From: an uncultured Collinsella sp.
Lineage (GTDB): Bacteria; Actinomycetota; Coriobacteriia; Coriobacteriales; Coriobacteriaceae
Length of the DNA stretch: 64,000 nucleotides
Assembly: GCA_902464495.1 (NCBI GenBank)
Contig: CABQJK010000006.1
Span: 1 to 64,000 of the forward strand
Direction of reading: 5' to 3'
Part shown: positions 7,729 through 17,068 of the stretch, one piece after another
How positions within the stretch are numbered: the first letter of the stretch is position 1
Layout of the letters: each line of letters begins with the position of its first letter
Made by a program: the position numbers and the translations under genes
The notes under the pieces: generated by a model
Told to the model about the DNA's origin: nothing
Databases searched by the model: none
What the model saw: the letters and a program-made list of their open reading frames with translations, nothing else

Positions 7729-10056
7729 ATGGCGGATTCTCAGATCCATGTCGCGCTGGCGGGTAACCCCAACTGCGGCAAGACCACGCTTTTCAACCTG
7801 ATCACCGGCGCCAACGGCTACGTTGGCAACTGGCCCGGCGTCACGGTTGAGAAAAAGGAAGCCAAGCTCCTGAGCGACAAGAGCGTCACGATTACGGACC
7901 TCCCCGGCATCTACTCGCTTTCCCCCTATAGCCCCGAGGAGCAGTGCTCGCGCGATTACCTCATGAGCGGCGAGCCCGATGTCGTCGTCCAGGTGGTCGA
8001 CGCCACCAACTTGGAGCGCAACCTGTACCTGGCGCTTCAGGTTATCGAGACCGGCCTGCCCGTGGTCGTCGCCCTCAACATGGCCGACTTGGTCGAGAAG
8101 AACGGCGACAAGATCGACACGGACAAGCTCTCCAAGAAGCTCGGCTGCCCGGTCATGATGATCTCGGCCCTTAAGAACAAGGGCATCAACGAGCTGTTCG
8201 AGCAGGTCAAGAAGTCCGCTGCTTCCAAGGGCCAGGTGCCGGAGCACAAGTTCGATTCCTCCATCGAGGACGTTCTGGACCACATCGAGAACAATCTGCC
8301 GGCGAGCGTTCCCGCCAACAAGCGTCGCTACTACGCCGTCAAGCTGTTCGAGCGCGACGCGGACGCCTGCAAGCTCATCAACCTCACTAAGGAGAAGGCC
8401 GCTCGCGTCGAGCAGCTGGTCGCCCAGTGCGAGCAGGATTGCGACGACGACGCCGAGTCCATCATCACCGGCGAGCGCTACGGCGTGATCGCCCACATCA
8501 TCGACGAGTGCCTCACCAAGGCTCCGGCCAAGATGAGCACCTCCGAGAAGATCGACCGTGTGGTTACCAACCGTATCTTGGGCCTGCCGATCTTCGTGGT
8601 CATCATGTTCTGCGTGTACTACATTGCCGTCTCTACCTTGGGCGGCACGGTGACCGACTTCACCAACGACCAGCTCTTTGGCACCGACGGTTGGTATGTG
8701 CTCGGCCAGGGCCGCGACGCCTACGACGCAGCTGTTGAGGCTGCGGGTGACGCCGCCGACTCGGTCGACCCGGCGCAGTACGGCCCCTATGTCCCGGGTA
8801 TTACCACCGTGGTGCACGACGCCCTTGTGGCGGGTGGTACCGAGGACGGCGGCCTGGTTGATTCGCTGGTCTGCGACGGTATCGTCGGCGGCTTAGGCGC
8901 CATCTTCGGCTTCGTTCCGCAGATGTTCCTGCTCTTTGTGATGCTGTCCTTCCTGGAGGACTGCGGCTACATGGCCCGTGTCGCCTTTATTATGGACCGC
9001 GTGTTCCGCCGGTTTGGCCTGTCCGGTAAGTCCTTTATCCCCATGCTCGTGTCCTCGGGCTGCGGCGTCCCCGGCGTCATGGCCACCAAGACCATCGAGA
9101 ACGAGAAGGACCGCCGCATGACGGTCATGACCACCACGTTCATTCCCTGTGGCGCTAAGCTGCCGATCATCGCCCTGCTCATGGGCTCCATCATCGGCGA
9201 TTCTTCCACCACCGCCGCATGGATCAGCCCGCTCTTCTACTTCTTGGGCGTCTTTGCCGTCATCGCCTCGGGCCTCATGCTCAAGAAGACCAAGCTCTTC
9301 GCCGGTCGCCCGACGCCGTTCGTTATGGAGCTTCCCGCCTACCACTTCCCGGCGATCCGCTCTTGGGCGCTGCACGTGTGGGAGCGCTGCTGGGCCTTTA
9401 TCAAGAAGGCCGGCACGGTCATCTTCGCGTCCACCGTCGTCGTTTGGTTCCTCTCCAACTTTGGTAGCTACAACGGTTCCTTTGGCTTCCTGCCCGCGAT
9501 GGACGGCATCCCCGAGGAGTTCATGGACTACTCTGTGCTTGCCATGCTCGGCAACCTGGTCGCTTGGATCTTCGCCCCGCTCGGCTTTAGCACCTGGCAG
9601 GCAACTGCGCTGACTGTCTCTGGCCTTGTCGCTAAGGAGAACGTCGTCGCCACCGCCGGCTCGCTGCTGTCGGTTGCTGACGCCGCCGAGACCGACCCGA
9701 GCCTGTGGACCGCGTTTGCCGGCATGTTCCCGACTATGGGCGCCTGCGTTGCCTTCGGCGCTTTCAACCTGCTGTGCGCCCCGTGCTTTGCCGCCATGGG
9801 CACTATCCGCAATCAGATGGACTCCGGCAAGTGGACCGCGATTGCCATCGGCTACGAGTGCGCCTTCGCTTGGGTCATCGGCCTGTTCATCAACCAGTTC
9901 TACAACCTGCTTGTCCTTGGCCAGTTTGGTATTTGGACGGTTGTAGCCATCGTTCTGCTGGTTGCGATGCTCTTCCAGATCTTCCGTCCCATGCCTAAGC
10001 ATGCCTGGACCGACGAGGACGAGACCAACGCTGCTTCCGCCGCAGTTTCCGCTTAA
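7729..10056 (+). CDS. feoB: Ferrous iron transporter FeoB
   Basis: 775 residues. The N-terminal G domain has G1 GNPNCGKTTLFN (about residues 12-23), G3 DLPGIYSL and G4 NMAD, then a helical GDI region. The membrane part carries two Gate-type segments (VSSGCGVPGVMATK and a later matching repeat near CAPCFAAMGTIRNQM) and about eight or more transmembrane helices. It imports Fe(II) across the cytoplasmic membrane. A roughly 60-residue acidic insertion (about residues 325-385) sits between early membrane helices, probably outside the cell. It completes the feoA-feoA-feoB operon. Confidence 0.96.
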   Translation: MADSQIHVALAGNPNCGKTTLFNLITGANGYVGNWPGVTVEKKEAKLLSDKSVTITDLPGIYSLSPYSPEEQCSRDYLMSGEPDVVVQVVDATNLERNLYLALQVIETGLPVVVALNMADLVEKNGDKIDTDKLSKKLGCPVMMISALKNKGINELFEQVKKSAASKGQVPEHKFDSSIEDVLDHIENNLPASVPANKRRYYAVKLFERDADACKLINLTKEKAARVEQLVAQCEQDCDDDAESIITGERYGVIAHIIDECLTKAPAKMSTSEKIDRVVTNRILGLPIFVVIMFCVYYIAVSTLGGTVTDFTNDQLFGTDGWYVLGQGRDAYDAAVEAAGDAADSVDPAQYGPYVPGITTVVHDALVAGGTEDGGLVDSLVCDGIVGGLGAIFGFVPQMFLLFVMLSFLEDCGYMARVAFIMDRVFRRFGLSGKSFIPMLVSSGCGVPGVMATKTIENEKDRRMTVMTTTFIPCGAKLPIIALLMGSIIGDSSTTAAWISPLFYFLGVFAVIASGLMLKKTKLFAGRPTPFVMELPAYHFPAIRSWALHVWERCWAFIKKAGTVIFASTVVVWFLSNFGSYNGSFGFLPAMDGIPEEFMDYSVLAMLGNLVAWIFAPLGFSTWQATALTVSGLVAKENVVATAGSLLSVADAAETDPSLWTAFAGMFPTMGACVAFGAFNLLCAPCFAAMGTIRNQMDSGKWTAIAIGYECAFAWVIGLFINQFYNLLVLGQFGIWTVVAIVLLVAMLFQIFRPMPKHAWTDEDETNAASAAVSA

Positions 10057-10085
10057 GTCCGAATAAGGATTAGCCCCTTTCCACG

Positions 10086-10119
10086 AGCCCGGGTGTCCCA
10101 GCGACACTCGGGCTTTTTG
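10086..10119 (+). terminator. Terminator after feoB
   Basis: AGCCCGGGTGTC / GACACTCGGGCT stem (one mismatch) followed by T5. Confidence 0.8.
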
Positions 10120-10231
10120 GTGAGGGAGATGTGGCGTTTCCGCAGATAAAACCGACCAAAATAAACCTGCCCCTTTTTGGTAGGTGGAGAATGGGGTAAA
10201 GTAAGTGATGGTTAACTAGAGGAGGCTTGCT

Positions 10232-10432
10232 ATGGCACCTATCGATATTGTTGTACTGGCTGTTATCGGCATTGCGTTTGTCGCCGTGTGCGTGCGCATT
10301 TATCGTAAGGGCACTTGCGCCGACTGCGCTCAAGGTGGCGTTTGCACGGGACATTGTTCCAATAAAAAAACCTGCGCCGCGCTTAAGGGCGTGGACAAAA
10401 TTGCCGAAGACCTGGGCCGCGGTATCAAATAA
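10232..10432 (+). CDS. FeoB-associated Cys-rich membrane protein
   Basis: 66 residues: one N-terminal transmembrane helix (IDIVVLAVIGIAFVAVCVRIY) followed by a Cys-rich tail with CADC, C-x4-C-x3-C and a final Cys (TCADCAQGGVCTGHCSNKKTC). Small proteins of this layout are often encoded after feoB, and FeoC-like or metal-chaperone roles have been proposed. A perfect GAGG RBS precedes the ATG. It has its own terminator, and the upstream feoB terminator suggests partly separate transcription. Confidence 0.8.
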   Translation: MAPIDIVVLAVIGIAFVAVCVRIYRKGTCADCAQGGVCTGHCSNKKTCAALKGVDKIAEDLGRGIK

Positions 10433-10447
10433 GGTCCAGGCATCCAG

Positions 10448-10480
10448 GCGCCCCGCGAGCATCCGTTCGCGGGGCGCTTT
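10448..10480 (+). terminator. Terminator after the Cys-rich Feo protein
   Basis: GCGCCCCGCGA / TCGCGGGGCGC stem followed by TTT. Confidence 0.85.
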
Positions 10481-10576
10481 GCACATTTGACGGCGAGCGC
10501 GGCGAGTTGAAGAGTGATTTTGGGGTATCGTTACCTGTACTGTTAATTGGCAACTTATCTATAACGGAGTAACCCC

Positions 10577-11656
10577 ATGAGCGCTCGCGTAACCATGAAG
10601 GACATAGCCGCCGAGCTTGGCGTTTCCATCAATACCGTGCACAAGGCCCTGACGGGTAAGGCCGGCGTGAGCGAATCCGTGCGCTCCAAGGTGAATGCTA
10701 AGGCCGAGGCCATGGGTTACCACCGCAACACAAGTGCCTCGAGCCTGCGCCGCAAGGATATCAACCTGGTGTTTTGCCTGCCCCGCGCATCGTGCGAGGG
10801 GGCGTACTTTTTCCGTTACCTTTGGGAAGGCTGCAACCGCTTTGAGCAGGAGGTCATCGACCGGGGCATTACGGTTGAGCGCGTTGAATTTGGCGTGGGT
10901 GGCTACGCCGATGCGCTCGAGCAGATTGATGAGCGTCTGCAGGTAGGCGAGAAGATTGACGGCCTGCTTGCCTATGTTCCGGGCGATGACCGCGCAACCG
11001 AGCTCTTGAGGCAGATTGCCGAGGCGGGCGTGACAATCGAGCTCGTAGACGGCGACCGCCCGCACCTCGATCGCCTGGGTGCCAGTCTGGCGGACTATTC
11101 CGCGGCGGGCAGTCTTATGGCGGAGCAGGCGGCAAATCTGGTCCACGCTTCTGGGGTTGACGCCCGCGTGCTCCTGTTGGCGGGCGACCCCTATACCGAT
11201 TCACACTACCTGACCGCCCGCGCCTTTCATAATTACCTGCGCGAACACGATATTCCATGGCAGGTTGAGGACCTTGCCGGCGCCCATGCGCAAGTCAAAC
11301 AGCTCGAGCGCGAGCTTGAGCAGCGCTTGAGTGCGCCGGATGCTCCCGAGCTCATCTGTAGCGTTTTTGCCGTTGGTTCCGAGGTGGTCGCCGACGCGCT
11401 TGTTTCAAGCGGCAAGGCCGGCAAGGTCATGGTGATCGGCAACGACCTGTTCCCCGAGAGCGCCCTGGCCTTACGCCGCGGCATTTTTACCAATATCGTC
11501 TATAAGGACCCGGTGAGCTTGGCCTACCGTGGTGCCAAGACCTTGGGCGAGTATCTGCTGTGGGGTAAAACTCCGGCGGAGCCCGTGCAGAAGGGTGCTG
11601 TGGAGATGGTGTTTGCCAGCAACGTCGACCGCTACTGCGAGCTTGCGGGAATTTAG
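10577..11656 (+). CDS. LacI-family regulator, candidate master of the uronate genes
   Basis: 359 residues: N-terminal LacI helix-turn-helix (VTMKDIAAELGVSINTVHKALTGKAGVSESVR) and a periplasmic-binding-protein-like sensor domain. The recognition helix reads INTVHKAL instead of the usual PATVSRVL, so its site may differ from textbook operators. It lies just upstream of uxaC-uxaB-uxaA in the same direction but is separated by a strong terminator. It is therefore the nearest candidate to bind the AGGTGAACGTTCACCT sites found across the uronate region; this is inference. The start is supported by AACGGAGTAACCCC. Confidence 0.85.
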   Translation: MSARVTMKDIAAELGVSINTVHKALTGKAGVSESVRSKVNAKAEAMGYHRNTSASSLRRKDINLVFCLPRASCEGAYFFRYLWEGCNRFEQEVIDRGITVERVEFGVGGYADALEQIDERLQVGEKIDGLLAYVPGDDRATELLRQIAEAGVTIELVDGDRPHLDRLGASLADYSAAGSLMAEQAANLVHASGVDARVLLLAGDPYTDSHYLTARAFHNYLREHDIPWQVEDLAGAHAQVKQLERELEQRLSAPDAPELICSVFAVGSEVVADALVSSGKAGKVMVIGNDLFPESALALRRGIFTNIVYKDPVSLAYRGAKTLGEYLLWGKTPAEPVQKGAVEMVFASNVDRYCELAGI

Positions 11657-11684
11657 CCGTTTAGTCAGGTACCCCCTCTTGCGA

Positions 11685-11877
11685 CGTGCATTTTTTGGAG
11701 TATTCAGCAATGGCGTGTCCCGAAAGAGGCTAGGACGACTGTTTTAAGTGCCCCCGATGGCGTAATTCGCCATCGGGGGCACTTATTTATGCCGATTGGG
11801 CGCAATATGAGCATCAGATAGGGCTTCGAAGACGGTGCGCGGTGCGCTCCGATGCTGAATACTCCCAAAAATGCACG
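11685..11877. repeat. 25-bp inverted repeat pair enclosing a terminator
   Basis: Left arm 11685-11709 and right arm 11853-11877 are reverse complements with one mismatch (shared core TGCATTTTTKGGAGTATTC). They are 143 bp apart with a strong hairpin between them. They fill most of the gap between the lacI gene and the uxaC promoter. This could be a small non-autonomous element or a long structured transcript end. Confidence 0.6.
11746..11784. terminator. Strong bidirectional-type hairpin after lacI
   Basis: AAGTGCCCCCGATGGCG (11746-11762) and its exact reverse complement (11768-11784) with a TAATT loop, flanked by T and A runs. Confidence 0.9.
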
Positions 11878-11968
11878 GCGGAACATGACCCACCTGGCCA
11901 AAGCGCTCAAGTTCGGTATTCGGGGACGCCTGCCAATTCGCAATACATACAAGTCACGGCTCCAGTAA

Positions 11969-11995
11969 CCGTTGAACGGGCAAAATCGACCGTTC
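11969..11995 (+). promoter_or_regulatory. Paired CCGTTC-type repeat, 21-bp spacing (uxaC promoter)
   Basis: CCGTTG at 11969 and CCGTTC at 11990, offset exactly 21 bp, just upstream of the two AGGTGAACGTTCACCT operators. The same arrangement occurs at 16896, 31837 and 62692. A two-helical-turn direct repeat suggests a dimeric activator. Confidence 0.55.
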
Positions 11996-12009
11996 ACCCC
12001 GTGGTGGTT

Positions 12010-12063
12010 AGGTGAACGTTCACCTTTTAAGTCGCAATGAATTAGTATAGTGAACGTTCACCT
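12010..12063. promoter_or_regulatory. Two LacI-type operators in the uxaC promoter
   Basis: A perfect 16-bp palindrome AGGTGAACGTTCACCT at 12010-12025 and a near copy AGTGAACGTTCACCT at 12049-12063. Their centres are 38 bp apart with a -10-like TAGTATA between them. The central CG in a palindrome is typical of LacI-family sites. Confidence 0.8.
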
Positions 12064-12115
12064 AGAGGATAACGAGCGTATCGTGCGCCCGCTCCGCCAA
12101 CAAAGGGGTTGTTTG

Positions 12116-13543
12116 ATGAAAAACTTCATGGACGATCAGGATTTCCTGCTGAGCACCAAAACCGGCGAGGAGCTGTTCCACAACTTTGCCGAGGGTATGC
12201 CCATCGTTGACTACCACTGCCACATTTCTCCCAAGGAGATCTGGGACGACAAGCGTTTTGAGAACATCACCGAGGTTTGGCTGGGCGGCGACCACTACAA
12301 GTGGCGTCTGATGCGCGCCAACGGCGTCGACGAGCGCTTCATCACCGGCGATGCCCCTGCTCGCGAGAAGTTCCAGAAGTGGGCCGAGACCCTGGGTCGT
12401 TGCGTGGGCAACCCCGTCTTTGAGTGGAGCCACCTGGAGCTCAAGCGTTTCTTTGGCTACGAGGGCGTCCTCAACGGCAATACCGCCCAGGAGGTCTGGG
12501 ACCTCGCCAACGCTAAGCTCGCCGAGGCCAGCTTTACCTGCCGCAACCTCATCAAGCAGTCCAACGTCCGCATGATTTGCACCACCGACGACCCTGCCGA
12601 CAGCTTTGAGTGGCACAAGAAGATTGCCGCCGACGAGAGCTTCGATGTCCAGGTCGTCCCGGCCATGCGCCCCGACGCCGCCCTGCGCATCGAGCGTGGC
12701 CAGGAGTTCGCCGACTACTGCAAGCATCTCTCCGAGGTCGCCGGCGTTGAGGTCAACGACTTCGAGGGCATGAAGACTGCCATCTCCAAGCGCTACGATG
12801 TTGCCCACGAGCTGGGCTGCCGCGCCTCCGACCATGCGCTCGACTACGTCATGTATGTCCCGGCTACCACCGAGGAGATCGAGGCCATCTTCGCCAAGGG
12901 CCTGGCCACCGAGCCGCTCACCGAGGAAGAGGTCCTCAAGTACAAGACCGCCTTTATGCAGTTTGTCGCCGGCGAGTATGTCCGCCTGGGTTGGGCCATG
13001 CAGCTGCACTTTGGCTGCAAGCGCGACAACAACCGTGCCATGTTCGCCAAGCTCGGTCCCGATACCGGTTACGACTGCATCTCCAACTACACGCCGTCTG
13101 ACCAGCTCGCCGATTTCCTCAACTCCATCCAGGAGACCTGCGGCCTGCCCAAGACCATCCTGTACAGCCTGAACCCCATCGACAACACCATGATCGACAC
13201 CGTCATGGGCTGCTTCCAGGAGGCTCCGACTGCCGGCAAGATCCAGAACGGTTCCGCTTGGTGGTTCAACGACAACGAGGTCGGCATGCGCGAGCAGCTC
13301 ACCGCTCTTGCCAACGAGGGCGTTTTGGGCAACTTTGTCGGCATGCTCACCGACTCCCGTTCCTTCCTGTCCTACCCGCGCCACGAGTATTTCCGCCGCG
13401 TGCTGTGCAGTGTGATCGGCGAGTGGGTCGAGCAGGGCAAGTATCCCGCCGACATGGAGCTGCTGGGCACCATCGTGCGCGACATCAGCTACAACAACTC
13501 CGTCCGCTACTTCGGTTTTGACCTGGAGACCGTCGAGGCCTAA
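12116..13543 (+). CDS. uxaC: Uronate isomerase (glucuronate/galacturonate isomerase)
   Basis: 475 residues of the UxaC amidohydrolase-like family: metal-binding VDYHCHISPKEIWDD near the N-terminus, and later GFSL-type and DSRSFLSYPRHEYFRR motifs. It converts D-galacturonate to tagaturonate or D-glucuronate to fructuronate. It is first of uxaC-uxaB-uxaA; with tagaturonate reductase next, galacturonate is the main substrate here. The start at MKNFMDDQDFL was chosen because AAAGGGG lies 8-13 bases upstream and the family begins with this motif; an upstream in-frame ATG overlaps the second operator. Confidence 0.95.
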   Translation: MKNFMDDQDFLLSTKTGEELFHNFAEGMPIVDYHCHISPKEIWDDKRFENITEVWLGGDHYKWRLMRANGVDERFITGDAPAREKFQKWAETLGRCVGNPVFEWSHLELKRFFGYEGVLNGNTAQEVWDLANAKLAEASFTCRNLIKQSNVRMICTTDDPADSFEWHKKIAADESFDVQVVPAMRPDAALRIERGQEFADYCKHLSEVAGVEVNDFEGMKTAISKRYDVAHELGCRASDHALDYVMYVPATTEEIEAIFAKGLATEPLTEEEVLKYKTAFMQFVAGEYVRLGWAMQLHFGCKRDNNRAMFAKLGPDTGYDCISNYTPSDQLADFLNSIQETCGLPKTILYSLNPIDNTMIDTVMGCFQEAPTAGKIQNGSAWWFNDNEVGMREQLTALANEGVLGNFVGMLTDSRSFLSYPRHEYFRRVLCSVIGEWVEQGKYPADMELLGTIVRDISYNNSVRYFGFDLETVEA

Positions 13544-13639
13544 GTCCGCACCGAGCCACACCGAACCCGGGAGCGCCGTCGCCACACGCGGTGCCTCCGG
13601 CAAGCTTTCACGCTAACAAACGCCTAAGGAGATACATAG

Positions 13640-15154
13640 ATGGAGAACATCAGCTACGAGACGCTCGAGAAGATCGGCTACAAGGGCTACCTGCTGCCCA
13701 AGGACGCGCCCGAGAAGGTTCTGCAGTTTGGCGAGGGCAATTTCCTGCGCGCCTTCGTGGACCGCTTCTTTGACATGGGCAACGAGGCCACCGGCTGGAA
13801 CGGCAAGGTCGTCATGGTGCAGCCCATCAGCGGTGCCTTTGGCTTTGCCGACGGCATCAATGCCCAGGACGACCTGTACACCGTGCTGGTGCGCGGCAAG
13901 GAGAGCGGCAACACGGTCGATGAGTCCCGCGTGATCAGCGCTTGCAGCCGCTGCCTCAACCCGTACCGCGAGGATGACTACCGCGCCATGATGGAGGTCG
14001 CCGTCTCCGACGACCTGGAGATTATCGTCTCCAACACCACCGAGGCCGGCATCGCCTACGACCCGTCCTGCAAGGCCGACGACATGCCGCCCGCGAGCTT
14101 CCCCGCTAAGCTGGTCCAGGTCCTCCACAACCGCTGGGCCGCCGGCAAGCCGGGCGTCATCGTGCTCGCCTGCGAGCTCATCGACCACAACGGCGAGGAG
14201 CTGCTGCGCATCATGAACCAGTACGTGAGCGACTGGGGCTGGGAGGACGAGTTTGCGCAGTGGATGGCCAATGACTGCACCGTCTGCACCACGCTCGTCG
14301 ACACCATCGTTCCCGGCCGCATCCGCGACCCCAAGGAGGCCGCCGCGGTTGCCGAGCGTCTGGGCTACGAGGATCCCTTCCTGGCCGTGCGCGAGCCCTT
14401 CCAGATGTGGGGCATCCAGGGCGATGAGTCGCTCAAGGAGCGCCTGCCCTTCGTGAAGGCCGGCCTGCCGGGCGTCTTTGTGACTCCCGATGTCACCCCG
14501 TATAAGAAGCGCAAGGTCCGCATCCTCAACGGCGCCCACACCGCCTTTGTTCCGGGCTCTTGGGTTGCCGGCTTTGATATCGTGCGTGACTGCATGCACG
14601 ACGAGACCGTCCGCGGCTTTATGAACACCATGCTCTACGACGAGGTCATCCCGACGCTTGCCGCCGACCTGGATGTCGAGGACTGCAAGGCATTTGCCGC
14701 TGCCGTCGAGAACCGTTTCGATAACCCGTTTATCGACCACGCGCTGCTCTCCATCTGCCTCAACTCTACCGCCAAGTGGCGCGCCCGTGACCTGCCCACG
14801 CTCAAGGACTACGTTGCCGAGACCGGCAACCTGCCCAAGTGCCTGTCCACGAGCCTGGCCACGCTCATCGCGTTCTACACGCAGGAGCTCGTTTCCCGCG
14901 AGGGCGACGGCTTGCACCTGCGTCGCGCCGACGGCACCGAGTACACCGCTCAGGACGATGCCTTCGTGCTCGATTTCTATGCCGCCCACGCCGGCGTCGA
15001 CGATGCTGAGCTGGTGCACGACGTGCTCAGCAACGAGCAGATGTGGGGCGAGGACCTGACGCAGATCGCCGGCCTTGAGGAGTTTGTCGTCAACGCGCTC
15101 GCCATCGTGCGTGCCGAGGGCGTCAAGCAGGCATTCGCCAACGCCCAGGCCTAA
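13640..15154 (+). CDS. uxaB: Tagaturonate reductase (altronate oxidoreductase)
   Basis: 504 residues of the mannitol dehydrogenase family: N-terminal Rossmann segment (VLQFGEGNFLRAFVDRFFD) and a C-terminal helical domain with KKRKVRILNGAHTAFVPGSW, which holds the conserved Lys and His. It reduces tagaturonate to altronate with NADH. It sits between uxaC (96 bp) and uxaA (78 bp), which selects altronate over mannonate as the product. RBS AAGGAGA. Confidence 0.94.
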   Translation: MENISYETLEKIGYKGYLLPKDAPEKVLQFGEGNFLRAFVDRFFDMGNEATGWNGKVVMVQPISGAFGFADGINAQDDLYTVLVRGKESGNTVDESRVISACSRCLNPYREDDYRAMMEVAVSDDLEIIVSNTTEAGIAYDPSCKADDMPPASFPAKLVQVLHNRWAAGKPGVIVLACELIDHNGEELLRIMNQYVSDWGWEDEFAQWMANDCTVCTTLVDTIVPGRIRDPKEAAAVAERLGYEDPFLAVREPFQMWGIQGDESLKERLPFVKAGLPGVFVTPDVTPYKKRKVRILNGAHTAFVPGSWVAGFDIVRDCMHDETVRGFMNTMLYDEVIPTLAADLDVEDCKAFAAAVENRFDNPFIDHALLSICLNSTAKWRARDLPTLKDYVAETGNLPKCLSTSLATLIAFYTQELVSREGDGLHLRRADGTEYTAQDDAFVLDFYAAHAGVDDAELVHDVLSNEQMWGEDLTQIAGLEEFVVNALAIVRAEGVKQAFANAQA

Positions 15155-15232
15155 ATCCTTTTGTGCGCTCGCCGGCCAACCGGTGGGCGCCGCTCGATTT
15201 TTGCTCAACCTGTAGGGTTAGGACTCTTTGTA

Positions 15233-16717
15233 ATGAACACTATCCAGATCAATCCGGCCGACAACGTGATCGTTGCGCTGTCGCCGCTTGCCAAGGGTAC
15301 CGCCGTTGCGGTCCCCGGTGTGGGCGAGGTCGTGGCCGTGGAGGATATCCCGCAGGGCCACAAGATGGCCGTGCGCGCGATTGCCGCGGGGGAGGACGTC
15401 ATCAAGTACGGCCTGCCCATCGGACACGTGACGAGCGACATCCAGTCCGGTCAGTGGCTCCACACGCACAATGTGAAGACCAACCTTTCGGGTGAGGTCG
15501 AGTACACCTACAACCCCACGCATCCGGTCGTGGATTCCGTTGAGCCCGAGACTTTTATGGGCTTCCGCCGTGCCGACGGTCGCGCCGCTACGCGCAACGA
15601 GCTGTGGATCATCCCCACGGTCGGCTGCGTAAACGAGGTTGCACGCGCTATGTGCGAGCAGGCTCAGGACCTGGTCGAGGGTTCGCTCGAGGGCGTCTAT
15701 TACTTCCCACATCCCTTCGGCTGCTCGCAGACCGGTGCCGACCACGCCCAGACGCGTCGTCTGCTGGTGGCGCTCTCGCGTCACCCCAATGCCGCCGGCG
15801 TGCTGTTCCTGTCGCTCGGTTGCGAAAACTGCACGCATCAGCAGGTGCTCGACGAGCTCGGTGACTTCGATCACGAGCGCGTCCGTTTCCTCACCTGCCA
15901 GGACGTTGCCGACGAGCAGGTCGAGGGCCACAAGATCCTGGCCGAGCTGGCCGACCTCGCCAAGCAGGCCAAGCGCGAGCCCATCCCGGCTTCAGAGCTG
16001 GTCATCGGTCTTAAGTGCGGCGGCTCCGATGGCCTTTCGGGCATTACCGCCAACCCCACGATCGGTCGCGTGAGCGATATGGTCGTCGCGCGCGGCGGCA
16101 CGTCGGTACTGACCGAGGTGCCTGAGATGTTTGGCGCCGAGAGCATCCTGCTCGACCGCTGCGAGAACGAGCAGGTCTTTAATGCCGCCTCCGACATGCT
16201 CAACGGCTTTAAGGACTACTTCATCAGCCACGGTGAGGTGGTCTACGAGAATCCGAGCCCTGGTAACAAGGACGGCGGCATTACCACGCTCGAGGACAAG
16301 AGCTGCGGTTGCGTGCAAAAGGGCGGCTCCGCGCCCATCGTCGACGTGCTGCCGTACGCCGGCCAGGCCACCAAGCATGGTCTGAACATGCTGTGCGGTC
16401 CGGGCAACGATATGGTGTCGACCACGGCGCTCACCGCCGCCGGTTGCCATGTGATCCTGTTCTCGACCGGTCGCGGTACGCCGTTTGGCGCACCGGCGCC
16501 CACGCTCAAGGTGTTCACCAACCAGCGCCTGTGCGATCACAAGGCCAACTGGATGGACTTTAACGCCGGTGTGGTGGCTACGGGTGAGCGTACGCTCGAT
16601 GAGGCTTCCGGTGACCTGTATCAGCTGGTGCTGGACACGGCGAGCGGCAAGCTCACAAGTGCCGAGCGTCGCGGCTGCCACGAGATCAGCATCTGGAAGG
16701 ACGGCGTCTGCCTGTAG
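15233..16717 (+). CDS. uxaA: Altronate dehydratase
   Basis: 494 residues. The N-terminal SAF-like domain (residues about 1-100) is followed by the large UxaA domain with GFRRADGRAATRNELWIIPTVGCVN, the Cys/His-rich LSLGCENCTHQQ and KCGGSDGLSGITANP. It removes water from altronate to give KDG and is iron dependent in characterised members. The start at MNTIQINPADNV was preferred over an ATG 24 codons upstream, which would add a Cys/Arg-rich leader; AGGA lies about ten bases before it. A strong terminator follows. Confidence 0.95.
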   Translation: MNTIQINPADNVIVALSPLAKGTAVAVPGVGEVVAVEDIPQGHKMAVRAIAAGEDVIKYGLPIGHVTSDIQSGQWLHTHNVKTNLSGEVEYTYNPTHPVVDSVEPETFMGFRRADGRAATRNELWIIPTVGCVNEVARAMCEQAQDLVEGSLEGVYYFPHPFGCSQTGADHAQTRRLLVALSRHPNAAGVLFLSLGCENCTHQQVLDELGDFDHERVRFLTCQDVADEQVEGHKILAELADLAKQAKREPIPASELVIGLKCGGSDGLSGITANPTIGRVSDMVVARGGTSVLTEVPEMFGAESILLDRCENEQVFNAASDMLNGFKDYFISHGEVVYENPSPGNKDGGITTLEDKSCGCVQKGGSAPIVDVLPYAGQATKHGLNMLCGPGNDMVSTTALTAAGCHVILFSTGRGTPFGAPAPTLKVFTNQRLCDHKANWMDFNAGVVATGERTLDEASGDLYQLVLDTASGKLTSAERRGCHEISIWKDGVCL

Positions 16718-16748
16718 GGGCAAGCGCATCCGAGCATAGTTCCTATAT

Positions 16749-16788
16749 AACGGTCCCGTCGGGAGTAGTCCCGGCGGGACCGTTTTGC
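16749..16788 (+). terminator. Terminator of uxaCBA operon
   Basis: AACGGTCCCGTCGGGA / TCCCGGCGGGACCGTT stem (one wobble), GTAG loop, then TTTT. Confidence 0.92.
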
Positions 16789-16816
16789 TTACGGTGTGCA
16801 TGAAAAAGGGAATCAT

Positions 16817-16992
16817 AATAAACGTTCACCTTTTTCTATTTGTCCAATATGACATCTTTACCAGCAAAAAATAGGGCCATGGGCCTCAAATGTGTCCGTT
16901 CAGCGGTAAAAATCGACCGTTCGGGGATAATATGCAAGTGAACGTTCACCTCACGTAAGGAATCGCGCATAATCTAGCTAAACGTTCACCCT
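16817..16992. promoter_or_regulatory. Operator cluster and activator-like repeats before the symporter gene
   Basis: Three TGAACGTTCACC-type sites: a half-like copy near 16819-16832, a good copy AGTGAACGTTCACCT at 16937-16951, and AAACGTTCACC near 16979-16991. Between them are CCGTTC repeats at 16896 and 16917 (21-bp offset), followed at once by a -10-like ATAATAT (16927-16933). The gap 16718-17068 holds nothing else. Confidence 0.7.
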
Positions 16993-17068
16993 GAACGACA
17001 TGCAGACAGACGTCGGTGTGGACTTCAATGTCTTGTTCAAAGACAATCGAGAAGAGAGAGGGAGCTCG

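Noticed and set aside
12050..12115. Longer uxaC start at 12050
   Set aside because: It overlaps the operator and has no RBS; the ATG at 12116 has AAAGGGG and fits the family start.
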